Below, piece after piece: positions 5,522 through 14,209 of a stretch of DNA of 20,821 bases. Position 1 is the first letter of the stretch. Each line of letters opens with the position of its first letter. Under the pieces are notes generated by a model. That model was given only the letters and a program-made list of their open reading frames with translations. It did not search any database and was not told the origin of the DNA. Source of the stretch: Verrucomicrobia bacterium UBA1412 (GTDB taxonomy: Bacteria > Verrucomicrobiota > Verrucomicrobiia > Limisphaerales > UBA1412); contig DBPU01000057.1 in assembly GCA_002305615.1 (NCBI GenBank), positions 1-20,821 of the forward strand, written 5' to 3'. The position numbers and the translations under genes are program-made.

Positions 5522-7237
5522 GTGGCAACGAAAGACGACTTTTTAATTGATTTGCTGGTGGACATGGGGCAAGTCACCCAGGAGCAACTGGATGGCGCCC
5601 GTGAGATGGCAGGTCTAAGCGGAGAAGGCGTGGTGGATACTTTGGTCAAACAAGGTATTCTCCAGCCGATAGATGTAACACGGGCAAGCGCGACATACTT
5701 TGGAGCCGAAATGGTGGAATTGACCGGTATGCGCCTCTCCGATGATATCATCGCGCTGATTCCCCGCCATTTGGCTAAGAAATATAATGTAGTCCCCATC
5801 GGAAAGAATGACTCCGGGGGGATTATTGTTGCCATATCGGACCCTTCCGACCTGGAGGCGATTGACAGTTTGCGCCTTTTGTTGCATGCGGATGTAGAGG
5901 TGCGGGTGGCTGCTGCATCGGAAATTGAAGACGCCATTGAGCGCTACTACGGCTCAGCGGATAACTCACTGGGTAAAATGATCCAGGAGATCACCGAAGG
6001 AGAAATCGATATCGGGGGGCCCGGAGGCATTTTGGCCGCTGCCGATGACGGTTCAGTGGTAGATGCGGATGCTCCGATCATCAAACTGGTCAACAGTATT
6101 ATTGTAGACGCTTACAAATCTCGTGCTTCAGATATTCACCTGGAGCCGATGGCGAAAACTTTCCGTGTCCGTTACCGTATTGACGGTAACCTGCATGAAG
6201 TCAAAGGCCCGCCCAAGCGGTTGCAGGCAACGGTGATTACCCGTTTGAAAATTCAATCCAATATGTCCATTGCCGAGAAGCGAATCCCTCAAGACGGACG
6301 TATTCAGATGAATATTGCCGGCAAATCGCTCGACTTCCGTGTTTCCTGTCTTCCGACGACGCATGGCGAAAGTATCGTCATGCGTATTTTGGATAAAGAG
6401 GGTATCAAACTGGGTTTGGCTGAGCTGGGATTCCTCACGGATGACCAGCAGGTGTTTGAGCGCCTGATCAGTTTGCCTGATGGAATTGTCCTGGTGACAG
6501 GTCCGACCGGTTCAGGCAAGACGACGACTCTCTATGCCTGTTTGAACTACATCAACCGGCCCGATAGAAAAATCATTACGGTGGAGGACCCTGTGGAATA
6601 CGTGCTGAGCGGTATTAACCAGGTTCACGTCAATGAGTCAGTGGGACTGAGCTTCAGTATGGCTCTGAGGGCCATTCTCCGTCAGGCGCCCAACATTATC
6701 ATGGTGGGTGAAATTCGTGACCTTGAGACGGCTTCCATAGCGATTAATGCGTCTCTGACGGGTCACTTGGTCTTTTCAACGCTTCACACCAATGACGCAC
6801 CCAGCGCAGTGACCCGTTTGATCGATATCGGTGTCAAACCCTTCCTTGTGGCCACTTCGGCCCGAGCTTTCATGGCACAACGTCTGGTGCGCAAGATATG
6901 CAAGAAGTGTACGGCTCCGGCGCGGTTGACTGAGCACGAACGGCAGGTTCTACAGATTGATGAAGCGACTGAGGCCGCCGGTAATGTACAGTTGGGCAAG
7001 GGATGCCCCAACTGTAAGAATGGCTACCGTGGACGTATCGGTATTTTTGAGATATTCCAGGTGGGCGATGTGGCACGAAAACTGATTTATGAAAAGCTCT
7101 CGGCCTCTGTGCTGCGCAACAAGGCCCGGGAATTGGGGATGAGGACGTTGCGTGAGGATGGTATCCGGAAGGTATTAGCCGGAATGACATCGGCCGAAGA
7201 GGTCATCCAGACAACGGTGAGCGAATTAGAGCAGTAG
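5522..7237 (+). CDS. pilB: PilB/GspE-family assembly ATPase (copy 1)
   Basis: A hexameric cytoplasmic ATPase that powers assembly of type IV pili or type II secretion pseudopili. The 571 residues show an N-terminal MshEN/T2SSE_N region (about 5-150), then the ATPase core with GPTGSGKT (Walker A, 327-334), a Walker B segment ending VGEIRD, the His box TLHTND (420-425) and a four-cysteine zinc site, CKKC (460-463) plus CPNC (495-498), typical of PilB/GspE and absent from PilT. Just before Walker B it reads QAPN where relatives and the second copy have QDPD. The GTG start is supported by AGAGGA about 7 bases upstream. The gene ends in three tandem stops (TAG TAG TAA). It is first in a motor cluster, 41 bases before the PilT-like gene. 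Pilus or secretion role cannot be decided here. Confidence 0.93.
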   Translation: MATKDDFLIDLLVDMGQVTQEQLDGAREMAGLSGEGVVDTLVKQGILQPIDVTRASATYFGAEMVELTGMRLSDDIIALIPRHLAKKYNVVPIGKNDSGGIIVAISDPSDLEAIDSLRLLLHADVEVRVAAASEIEDAIERYYGSADNSLGKMIQEITEGEIDIGGPGGILAAADDGSVVDADAPIIKLVNSIIVDAYKSRASDIHLEPMAKTFRVRYRIDGNLHEVKGPPKRLQATVITRLKIQSNMSIAEKRIPQDGRIQMNIAGKSLDFRVSCLPTTHGESIVMRILDKEGIKLGLAELGFLTDDQQVFERLISLPDGIVLVTGPTGSGKTTTLYACLNYINRPDRKIITVEDPVEYVLSGINQVHVNESVGLSFSMALRAILRQAPNIIMVGEIRDLETASIAINASLTGHLVFSTLHTNDAPSAVTRLIDIGVKPFLVATSARAFMAQRLVRKICKKCTAPARLTEHERQVLQIDEATEAAGNVQLGKGCPNCKNGYRGRIGIFEIFQVGDVARKLIYEKLSASVLRNKARELGMRTLREDGIRKVLAGMTSAEEVIQTTVSELEQ

Positions 7238-7278
7238 TAGTAAAGGTTTAAAATTTGTTGATAGAAGATAATTAGAAT

Positions 7279-8373
7279 ATGTATTCAATGTCAGATTTAT
7301 TGCAGCTGACCGTCTCTGAAGGAGCGTCAGACTTGCATCTTCGAGTGGGTATCCCTCCCGTAATCCGGGTTCATGGGCGTTTGCATCGGGTTGAAGGTCC
7401 CCCGTTAGCTCCAGAAGATACGGAAGAGTTATCCAGGAGCATTACTTCTGAAGATCATATACAATCGGTACGTGAGCAGGGCGGTTCGGACTTCGGTTTT
7501 GCATTCGGTGAAATGGCCCGTTTCCGTGTGAGCGTTTTCAAGGAACGCGGTAACTTTGCGATGGTGCTGCGCCAGATTCCCAGCAAGCTCCTGACGATGG
7601 AGCAGATCGGTTTGCCGGCCTCAGTGCGTGAATTGCTCTACAAGCCCAGAGGTTTGGTTTTGGTGACAGGTCCGACCGGTTCGGGTAAATCCACCACATT
7701 GGCCTCCATGATTGATATCATCAATATTGAGCGTGACGAGGCGCACATTATCACGGTTGAAGACCCGATTGAGTATTACCACCATCACAAGCAGGCGGTC
7801 GTGACGCAGCGTGAGGTTCACGTGGACGTCCCGAGCTTTGCAGAAGCGCTGCGCCGCGCATTGCGTCAGGATCCGGATATCATTCTGGTCGGTGAGCTTC
7901 GTGACCTAGAGACCATGGAAGCGGCGATTACCGCTGCCGAAACAGGTCACTTGGTTTTCGGCACTCTGCATACGACTGGTGCGGCCAAGACGATTGATCG
8001 TATCGTGAACGCCTTCCCTGTGACCCAGCAGGAGCAGATTCGTATTCAGCTATCGACGGTGCTTCAGGCGGTGATTTCGCAGCTGCTGCTGCCCCGCTGT
8101 GACAAGCCCGGCCGCGTGGCAGTCTTTGAGATCATGATCAATACTCCCTCTATTGCGGCGCTGATTCGTGATAATAAATCCTTCCGTATCGGTTCTGACA
8201 TTCAAACGGGTGCCAAGTACGGAATGTTAGCGCTCGATGCCTGTTTGCTTGAGAAGTATGAGCAGGGGCTCATTTCTCAGGAAGAGGTCATTACCAAGGC
8301 TCAAGATCCGGGGACCTCCATGATTAAGATCCAGGAGATCGACGCTATCCGTGCAATGAAGAATGCACAGTAA
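7279..8373 (+). CDS. pilT: PilT-family retraction ATPase
   Basis: PilT-type ATPases depolymerise type IV pili, powering retraction and twitching. The 364 residues fit the family: a PAS-like N-terminal domain (SEGASDLHLRVGIPPVIRV near the start), Walker A GPTGSGKST (131-139), HIITVEDPIEY, the Walker B segment DPDIILVGELRD, the His box GTLHTTGA, and a C-terminal AALIRDNKSFRI resembling the AIRNLIRE retraction motif. It lacks the four-cysteine zinc site of the flanking PilB copies. The start could be ATG 7279 or 7288; neither has a good Shine-Dalgarno. It lies 12 bases before the second PilB-like gene, so the cluster is probably one operon. Its presence argues for a machine able to retract, unlike a pure type II secretion system. 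PilU is an alternative assignment. Confidence 0.9.
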   Translation: MYSMSDLLQLTVSEGASDLHLRVGIPPVIRVHGRLHRVEGPPLAPEDTEELSRSITSEDHIQSVREQGGSDFGFAFGEMARFRVSVFKERGNFAMVLRQIPSKLLTMEQIGLPASVRELLYKPRGLVLVTGPTGSGKSTTLASMIDIINIERDEAHIITVEDPIEYYHHHKQAVVTQREVHVDVPSFAEALRRALRQDPDIILVGELRDLETMEAAITAAETGHLVFGTLHTTGAAKTIDRIVNAFPVTQQEQIRIQLSTVLQAVISQLLLPRCDKPGRVAVFEIMINTPSIAALIRDNKSFRIGSDIQTGAKYGMLALDACLLEKYEQGLISQEEVITKAQDPGTSMIKIQEIDAIRAMKNAQ

Positions 8374-8385
8374 CTCTTTTACTAG

Positions 8386-10119
8386 ATGACAGATATAGCT
8401 AACTTTCCGCTCGTTTCACTTCTCAAGGATTCTGCTCTCCTGGACGATATGCAGGCAGAGGAGATCATCCAGGAATCCACTCGCACCGGAAGACGGGTGT
8501 TTGACGTCATTGTCGATATGGGGATTCTGGACCAGGCAACGCTCTTGCAGACGATGGCAGACAGCCTGGCCACTCAGGTGGTGAATTTCAAAACGTTGGG
8601 TGAGATACCGGCCGAAGCTATCGCCGCGGTCCCGGCAGAAACAGCCAAAGCCTATCAATGTGTCCCCGTGGACCTCTTTGGCACTGTTCTGCAGTTAGCT
8701 CTGGTGGATCCGTTCAACCCTTCAGTGGTGGACGAGATCGGTTTTGCGATTGGTAAGGAAATTGTTGTCGTCGTGGCGGCTCCTTCTGAAATCGATGCAG
8801 CGATCCAGCAATACTATGGAGGCGGCGCAGGAGGCCCCGGCGGCGGAATGGAAACGGCCAATGCGGTGAGTGACGTCCTCAAGGAGCTGGGGATGGATTC
8901 GGAGAGCTATGACGCGGATCACGATGTCTCCATGGGTGGAGACGACCTGAGCGACATGGCCAATGAAGCTCCGATTGTGAAGTTCGTCAACCTGGTGCTT
9001 CAGCAAGCGGTGCAGGACCGAGCCAGCGATATTCACTTCGAGCCCTTTGAAGACGAATTTAAAATCCGCTACCGCGTGGACGGTGCTCTCTATGAAATGG
9101 CACCTCCGCCCAAACATTTGGCTTTGCCGGTTATTTCCCGTTTAAAGATTATTTCCAACCTGGATATTTCAGAACGGCGACTGCCTCAGGATGGACGTAT
9201 CAGTATGATGATTGATGGGCGGCCCATTGATTTGCGTATTTCGAGCCTGCCGACCCAGTTTGGTGAATCCGTGGTGCTTCGTGTTTTGGACCGCAGTGCC
9301 GTGAAACTGGAGCTCGATAAGCTGGGAATGCCCGAGCACGTTTTTGATCGCTTCGGCGAAATGATCACCCAGCCCAACGGCATCGTTATCGTGACGGGGC
9401 CAACCGGTTGCGGAAAGACGACGACTCTTTATTCCGCGCTTAATAAGATCAACGACATCTCTTCAAAGCTCCTGACGGTGGAAGACCCAGTGGAGTATGA
9501 TATTGAAGGAATTATGCAGGTGCCTGTGCATGAATCGGTAGGTATGACCTTCAGTAGTGCATTGCGCTCCTTCCTGCGTCAGGACCCGGATATCGTGATG
9601 GTCGGTGAAATGCGTGACCTTGAGACGACCCAAATCGCGATTCAGGCATCTCTGACGGGTCACCTTGTGCTTACGACTCTCCACACGAACGATGCGCCCA
9701 GCGCCGTTGTCCGTATGGTGGATATCGGTGCAGAACCCTTCTTGATTTCTTCAACGCTCCTGGGTGTTCTGGCCCAACGCTTGGTCAGAACCATTTGCAA
9801 AAAGTGCGTTACTTCTTTTGAACCTACTGAAAGCCAGCTCTCTTTGCTCGGTTTGACACCGGCGGAGCTTGGCGACCGGACTTTCAGTTACGGGCGTGGT
9901 TGTCCCAACTGTAACGACACCGGTTATAAAGGCCGCAAAGGTATTTATGAGCTCCTGGTGGTGAACGATGCTATCCGGGCGATGATCAATGATCGTGTAC
10001 CGACTGCCGTACTGCGCCAGAGAGCAATGGAAGACGGGATGAGGACCCTGCGTCAGGATGGTGTTCGAGGAATCTTTGACGGTGAGATAACGATAGAAGA
10101 GGTTCTGAAATATACATAA
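8386..10119 (+). CDS. pilB: PilB/GspE-family assembly ATPase (copy 2)
   Basis: A second assembly ATPase, with the same architecture as copy 1 but clearly diverged. Of its 577 residues, the N-terminal MshEN-like part (about 8-145) contains RRVFDVIVDMG, close to the known c-di-GMP-binding pattern but not an exact match. A Gly-rich, acidic linker (about 145-190) leads to the ATPase core: Walker A GPTGCGKT (338-345), DPDIVMVGEMRD, the His box TTLHTND, and zinc ligands CKKC (471-474) and CPNC (506-509). It starts 12 bases after the PilT stop, without a clear Shine-Dalgarno, which suggests translational coupling. Two PilB-like genes around one pilT and one pilC suggest either two pilus outputs sharing a platform or a mixed motor; this is inference. 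Confidence 0.92.
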   Translation: MTDIANFPLVSLLKDSALLDDMQAEEIIQESTRTGRRVFDVIVDMGILDQATLLQTMADSLATQVVNFKTLGEIPAEAIAAVPAETAKAYQCVPVDLFGTVLQLALVDPFNPSVVDEIGFAIGKEIVVVVAAPSEIDAAIQQYYGGGAGGPGGGMETANAVSDVLKELGMDSESYDADHDVSMGGDDLSDMANEAPIVKFVNLVLQQAVQDRASDIHFEPFEDEFKIRYRVDGALYEMAPPPKHLALPVISRLKIISNLDISERRLPQDGRISMMIDGRPIDLRISSLPTQFGESVVLRVLDRSAVKLELDKLGMPEHVFDRFGEMITQPNGIVIVTGPTGCGKTTTLYSALNKINDISSKLLTVEDPVEYDIEGIMQVPVHESVGMTFSSALRSFLRQDPDIVMVGEMRDLETTQIAIQASLTGHLVLTTLHTNDAPSAVVRMVDIGAEPFLISSTLLGVLAQRLVRTICKKCVTSFEPTESQLSLLGLTPAELGDRTFSYGRGCPNCNDTGYKGRKGIYELLVVNDAIRAMINDRVPTAVLRQRAMEDGMRTLRQDGVRGIFDGEITIEEVLKYT

Positions 10120-10151
10120 GCCACGACTTACGAAAACAATTTTAGTAAAGT

Positions 10152-11474
10152 ATGCCCAAGTTTAATTATATCGCGATGGATGCCCAGGGTAAGGAAACCA
10201 AGGGGAGTCTTGACGCGAAAAATCAGAGTGAAGCCCTGGCTCGATTACAGGAGATGCAACTCTTCCCGACGAAAGTAGTGGAAGCGGGTGCCGCGGCCTC
10301 GCCTGCCGCCAAAGGGAAAAAGGGAGCCAAAGGCAAGGGCGGAGCCCCGGCCAAGGGCGGCAAGGGAATGAAGAAAGAATTCAACATCCCTCTGCACAAG
10401 ATACCCGGTTTCGGAGGTGTGAGCTCGAAAGTGCTTTGTACTTTCACCCGCCAGCTGGCGACGCTGATTGATGCCGGTTTGCCTCTTTTGAGAGGAATGC
10501 GCGTATTGGAGAAGCAGGAAAAGAACCCGAGCCTGAAAGAAACCATCCAAAAAATAGCTATTTCAGTAGAAGGGGGCAGTACTTTTTCCGAGGCTCTTGG
10601 GCAGCATCCGAAAATCTTCAATAAGCTCTTCGTTTCCATGGTGAAAGCCGGCGAAATGGGCGGTGTGTTGGAAGTGGTCCTCTTGCGTCTGGCTGAATTT
10701 ATGGAAAAAGCCCAGAAGATTAAGGGCAAAGTCGTGGCCGCCATGTTTTACCCGATAGCCGTGTTGGTTGTAGCCGTCGCGATCATGGCCGTTCTGATGG
10801 TGGTCGTGATTCCGAAATTCAAAGAAATCTTCTCCGACCTCGCAGGAAAGGAATTGCCCGGGTTTACAGTGTTTGTATTGAATGTGTCTGCAACCGTTCA
10901 ACATCACTTTCTTGAAACATGTGGTGCGCTTTTTGTTATTTTTGTCATTTTCCGTTTGTTGGTTAAGACTAAGACTGGGAGGCACCTGTTTGACAAGTTC
11001 AAACTGGTGGCACCGGTGTTTGGCCCGGTGATATCGAAGGTGGCGATCTCCCGATTTACCCGTACCCTGGGAACGCTGGTGAGCTCTGGCGTGCCGATTC
11101 TGCAATCGCTCAACATCGTGCAGGAGACTTCCGGCAACGTGATTGTGGCCAACGCAGTGCACAGTGTTCACGAAAACGTGAAAGAGGGTGAAAATATCAC
11201 ATCTCCTTTGGAATCCTCCAAGATTTTCCCACCCATGGTGATTTCCATGGTGGACGTCGGAGAACAGACCGGTGCCTTGCCGGAAATGTTAATGAAGATT
11301 GCGGATAATTATGATGAAGAGGTCGATAACGCCGTGGCGGCTATGACTTCGCTATTGGAGCCAGTGATGATCGTCTTTCTGGCCGTGATCGTCGGTAGTA
11401 TCGTTATCGCAATGTTCATGCCCCTGATTTCTCTTATGGACGGTATGGGTGAATCTGGTACATCCGAGGATTAG
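10152..11474 (+). CDS. pilC: PilC/GspF-family inner-membrane platform protein
   Basis: The polytopic inner-membrane protein on which the ATPases act to insert or remove pilin subunits. The 440 residues show the usual short N-terminal domain (MPKFNYIAMDAQGKETKGSL), then two T2SSF domains (about 92-215 and 295-420). Each carries the signature pattern (FTRQLATLIDAGLPLLRG at 98-115; FTRTLGTLVSSGVPILQSL at 302-320) and ends near hydrophobic helices (about 198-220 and 402-425), with another at 253-271. Between the N-terminal part and the first domain is a Lys/Gly/Ala-only linker (about 50-75), an unusual low-complexity insert. It follows the second ATPase after 32 bases and ends the motor block. 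The family is secure; whether the protein serves a pilus or a secretion pseudopilus is not. Confidence 0.94.
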   Translation: MPKFNYIAMDAQGKETKGSLDAKNQSEALARLQEMQLFPTKVVEAGAAASPAAKGKKGAKGKGGAPAKGGKGMKKEFNIPLHKIPGFGGVSSKVLCTFTRQLATLIDAGLPLLRGMRVLEKQEKNPSLKETIQKIAISVEGGSTFSEALGQHPKIFNKLFVSMVKAGEMGGVLEVVLLRLAEFMEKAQKIKGKVVAAMFYPIAVLVVAVAIMAVLMVVVIPKFKEIFSDLAGKELPGFTVFVLNVSATVQHHFLETCGALFVIFVIFRLLVKTKTGRHLFDKFKLVAPVFGPVISKVAISRFTRTLGTLVSSGVPILQSLNIVQETSGNVIVANAVHSVHENVKEGENITSPLESSKIFPPMVISMVDVGEQTGALPEMLMKIADNYDEEVDNAVAAMTSLLEPVMIVFLAVIVGSIVIAMFMPLISLMDGMGESGTSED

Positions 11475-11535
11475 GAAAGAAATGGGAAGAAGCAGAGCAG
11501 TTTGGATAAAATGCAATCCGTAGCAAAAAGGGCTC

Positions 11536-11551
11536 TTGGCATGAAAACTGC
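11536..11551 (+). promoter_or_regulatory. Candidate sigma-54 (RpoN) promoter for the pseudopilin genes
   Basis: TTGGCATG (11536-11543), four bases, then CTGC (11548-11551). The invariant GG (11538) and GC (11550) have the exact 12-base register of sigma-54 promoters (TGGCAC-N5-TTGC), with one mismatch in each half. Transcription would begin near 11563, about 60 bases before the first pseudopilin start. RpoN with PilR drives pilA in proteobacteria, so the placement is sensible. A weaker sigma-70 reading, TTGGCA with AATAAT at 11561-11566, has a poor 19-base spacing. Confidence 0.5.
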
Positions 11552-11622
11552 GATGTTGTAAATAATGGAAAGAGCATAAAATGCGTTTTTGGATTTAAAA
11601 ACTTGATTCAGAGAAGATTAGA

Positions 11623-12423
11623 GTGCGCTTTTACAAAACAGATAAAAACCTCTTAGTGAGAAGCGGCAGCTGGGCGTTCACGATGATAGAACTCCTGGTG
11701 GTGATTTCTCTGATAGGGCTTATAGCCGGAATGATGATTGGTTTGTCCAGTCTGGTTTCCAGCAAAATGAGAATCGCCCGCGTTCAGGGTGAGCTCTCGC
11801 ATCTGGTTTCAGCCATTGAGCTTTACAAGGATCGCTACAAGGTTTATCCGCCTGATAACCAGATGAAAGATGCCAATGGGTACCCTGTGCCGGGCTCTTC
11901 GGCTACCAATCAGCTGGTTCTGGAGTTAACCGGATGTCTGGTTACCAATAACGCTTTTTCCTCCCCGTACATTCGCACCCCTTCGGGGGATTTCCATTTA
12001 TTGACTTCTGCTGAAATGAAGCCGATTTTCGGCAATGCGGCTGACGGGATTCTGAATGCCTCCGAGAGAGAATCAAGGGTTCGTAATTTCCTGGGGAGCT
12101 ACAGTCAGCGCAAGTTCGGCAGATTGACTAATGCGAACCGGTCGGTGACCTTTGATATTCTCCGGGTTCCGGTGAATGCGCCTCTCTATCAGGCAGCACT
12201 GGATAATCGGGGCAAAGCATGGCGCAAAATGGGTGTGAATAATCCCTGGCATTACAATATGAGCGACCCGACCAATAATCCGGGGAAATATGATTTGTGG
12301 GCTGAGTTTCAGCTATCGCGGCAAAATATGGTCAAACAGGACAATCAAGGCCGCTATGTGGAATACTACGTGATCGGGAACTGGAACGGAATGAAGCCCG
12401 AGGTGCGCAAAGACTATTTTTAA
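11623..12423 (+). CDS. Type IV pilin-like protein, GspG-like (pseudopilin 1)
   Basis: A prepilin-like protein, probably a subunit of a pseudopilus. An 18-residue basic leader ends SWA, followed by FTMIELLVVISLIGLIAG: a class III signal with Glu at mature position 5 and Ala rather than Gly at -1. The next helix (LSHLVSAIELYKDRYKVYPP) matches the long alpha helix and 'YP' start of the GspG globular domain. The C-terminal 190 residues have no recognised fold and are longer than in classic GspG. The start is GTG at 11623, with only AGAGAAG upstream as a weak ribosome-binding site. It lies 148 bases after pilC, behind the sigma-54-type site, and heads a run of six prepilin-like genes. It could be the major subunit or a minor one. 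Confidence 0.8.
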   Translation: MRFYKTDKNLLVRSGSWAFTMIELLVVISLIGLIAGMMIGLSSLVSSKMRIARVQGELSHLVSAIELYKDRYKVYPPDNQMKDANGYPVPGSSATNQLVLELTGCLVTNNAFSSPYIRTPSGDFHLLTSAEMKPIFGNAADGILNASERESRVRNFLGSYSQRKFGRLTNANRSVTFDILRVPVNAPLYQAALDNRGKAWRKMGVNNPWHYNMSDPTNNPGKYDLWAEFQLSRQNMVKQDNQGRYVEYYVIGNWNGMKPEVRKDYF

Positions 12424-12452
12424 ACGACTAAAGAAGAACTGATAGAACTGAT

Positions 12453-13265
12453 ATGAGAATGATGACTGAAAAAAACAGAGCTTTTACGCTCATTGAGCTT
12501 TTGGTGGTAATCGCCATCATAGCCATTTTGGCAGGAATGACTTTCCCCGCAGTTACGAAAGCCAAGGCAAAGGTGAAGATCAAACAGGCGGAAATGGAGA
12601 TTGCCAGTTTGGTGGCTGCCATTTCGCAGTATGAAAGCTCCTACGGTAAACTGCCGACGTCCAAGTTTACGACCGATAACTCAGGGGTGTACGATTTTAC
12701 CTACGGTGTCTTTAATAATGGAGGAGCCGTTCAGCAGCCTGATGGCAAACCCCCTTATTCGGTGGCTATGCGTTTGGGCAACGGCAACAACTACACGAAT
12801 AACGCGGAGGTGCTCGCCATCCTGAGGGATATGGAATACTACGCCTTCAGCAATGGTCCCGATGGACGGACTCCCAATTACAAACACGCACGCAACACGC
12901 GCAAAGAGGTTTTCCTGACGGTAAAAGACGGCTCCAAAGTGGCCTCACCTTCTATGGTGGATCCTCTTGGAACGTATCGTGATCCCTGGGGCAACCCCTA
13001 CATCATTTCGCTGGATCTGAACTACGATGATTATACGGTGGATTGGATGTACGGCATGTCGCAGGTGAGCGCGGATCCCTCCAACCCCCGGAGAGGATTG
13101 CAGGGTCTGATCTACGTGCCTGAGTATTCTCTGCCGACAAGTCCCGTTGCGTTTGGTGTGAAGGCCAACGTTATGGTTTGGTCCATGGGACCTGACGGAC
13201 AGGCGAACCCGAATCTCAAGGGGAACATCGGTGTGAATAAGGATAATATCCTGAGCTGGAAATAG
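12453..13265 (+). CDS. GspG-like pseudopilin with calcium-site motif (pseudopilin 2)
   Basis: The most GspG-like of the set, so a likely shaft subunit. A 10-residue leader (MRMMTEKNRA) is followed by FTLIELLVVIAIIAILAGM, a textbook class III signal and N-terminal helix with Glu5 and Ala at -1. The helix continues in EMEIASLVAAISQYESSYGKLP. The C-terminal half contains YRDPWGNPYIISLD and VWSMGPDGQ, matching the 'DPWGxPY' and 'GxDG' segments that form the calcium-binding loop in GspG. At 270 residues it is about twice the classic length, with extra sequence between helix and loop. The start could be the ATG at 12453, 12459 or 12462. It is 29 bases after pseudopilin 1. Confidence 0.85.
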   Translation: MRMMTEKNRAFTLIELLVVIAIIAILAGMTFPAVTKAKAKVKIKQAEMEIASLVAAISQYESSYGKLPTSKFTTDNSGVYDFTYGVFNNGGAVQQPDGKPPYSVAMRLGNGNNYTNNAEVLAILRDMEYYAFSNGPDGRTPNYKHARNTRKEVFLTVKDGSKVASPSMVDPLGTYRDPWGNPYIISLDLNYDDYTVDWMYGMSQVSADPSNPRRGLQGLIYVPEYSLPTSPVAFGVKANVMVWSMGPDGQANPNLKGNIGVNKDNILSWK

Positions 13266-13304
13266 TTTAAAAGTTTTATACACGTTTTAAACGAAGGGCT
13301 TTTA

Positions 13305-14207
13305 ATGCTGAAAAACAGGCAAACAGTGAGGATGAAAGGCGATGAGGGCGGCTTTACGCTGATAGAGCTTCTCGTGGTCTTCACAATCATCGGTTTGATA
13401 GCGGCTCTGAGCATGCCGGCGCTGAAAGGCTTTGGCCAGGGTAACCTGGTGAACAATGTGGTGCGGCAGCTCACCGATGATATCAGCCTGGCCCGTTCGC
13501 GTGCCATCAGCGATCGCTGTACTGTTTATGTTCTTTTCGTCTCAACCAATATCTATTGGGAAAGAAATCAATTTCAGACTCGTCTGAATGGGGCCGCGAT
13601 GATGCTGCCGGCCATTGAGCGCCAGCGGTTCATACAGAGCTCCCGCCAGCTCTGGACAAATTTGGCTCAGCAGCAATATACGGCCTATGCGGTTTATGCC
13701 AGCCGGACCGTGGGCGACCAGCCTTCACAGCAGAAACCCCGGTATCTGACGGAGTGGAAATCGTTGCCCGATGGTGTCATGTTCCATCCCTATAAGATGA
13801 CGAACAATGTCACCAGGGATTATTGGATAAACGAAAAGAAACGTCAGAGGCCAGTCGGCGTCACCAATTGGATTGAGACGCCTCTGCTTCAGATAAAATG
13901 CCGTTTCCCCAATGCGAAGGGGCCGGAGATGAGCATGCCCTGCATCGCCTTCAACCACAAGGGCGAACTCGTTTTCCCGTGGCTGGAGCCCGGCAGCGAA
14001 AAGCCGGAACTCTTGTCGCTTCCCTCCTCGTGCGACTATGAGGTGTTGCCGATTGTCAAGGCGAGCGGTTTTTATGAAGCCCCGGGCAACCTGGTCGAAA
14101 TTACCCCGTTGGCGGCTCTTGATAAACCGCCTCTCATGAGGATTCGGATTGATGGAAAGACGGGGAAGGTGACCGCCCTGCAGGATGAATTAAGAGAAGA
14201 TTTCTAG
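13305..14207 (+). CDS. GspH/FimT-like minor pseudopilin (pseudopilin 3)
   Basis: A minor pseudopilin, probably of the tip complex. A 16-residue leader ends DEGG, followed by FTLIELLVVFTIIGLIAA, the only one of the six with the standard Gly at -1 and Glu5 together. The following LTDDISLARSRAISDRCTVYV is the GspH/FimT hallmark, the '(L)xLARSEAI' helix leading into the beta domain. At 300 residues it is nearly twice the usual GspH length. I recall 'Verru_Chthon cassette protein D' as such a protein, but cannot confirm without an HMM search. The ATG at 13305 has GAAGG about 10 bases upstream. A short AT-rich inverted repeat (13266-13293) lies in the gap before it. Confidence 0.78.
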   Translation: MLKNRQTVRMKGDEGGFTLIELLVVFTIIGLIAALSMPALKGFGQGNLVNNVVRQLTDDISLARSRAISDRCTVYVLFVSTNIYWERNQFQTRLNGAAMMLPAIERQRFIQSSRQLWTNLAQQQYTAYAVYASRTVGDQPSQQKPRYLTEWKSLPDGVMFHPYKMTNNVTRDYWINEKKRQRPVGVTNWIETPLLQIKCRFPNAKGPEMSMPCIAFNHKGELVFPWLEPGSEKPELLSLPSSCDYEVLPIVKASGFYEAPGNLVEITPLAALDKPPLMRIRIDGKTGKVTALQDELREDF

Positions 14208-14209
14208 AA

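Noticed and set aside
13266..13293. AT-rich inverted repeat GTTTAAAA / TTTTAAAC between pseudopilins 2 and 3 as terminator
   Set aside because: The stem is only A/T apart from the end pair and no T-run follows; a chance AT-rich repeat or a weak processing site is more likely.
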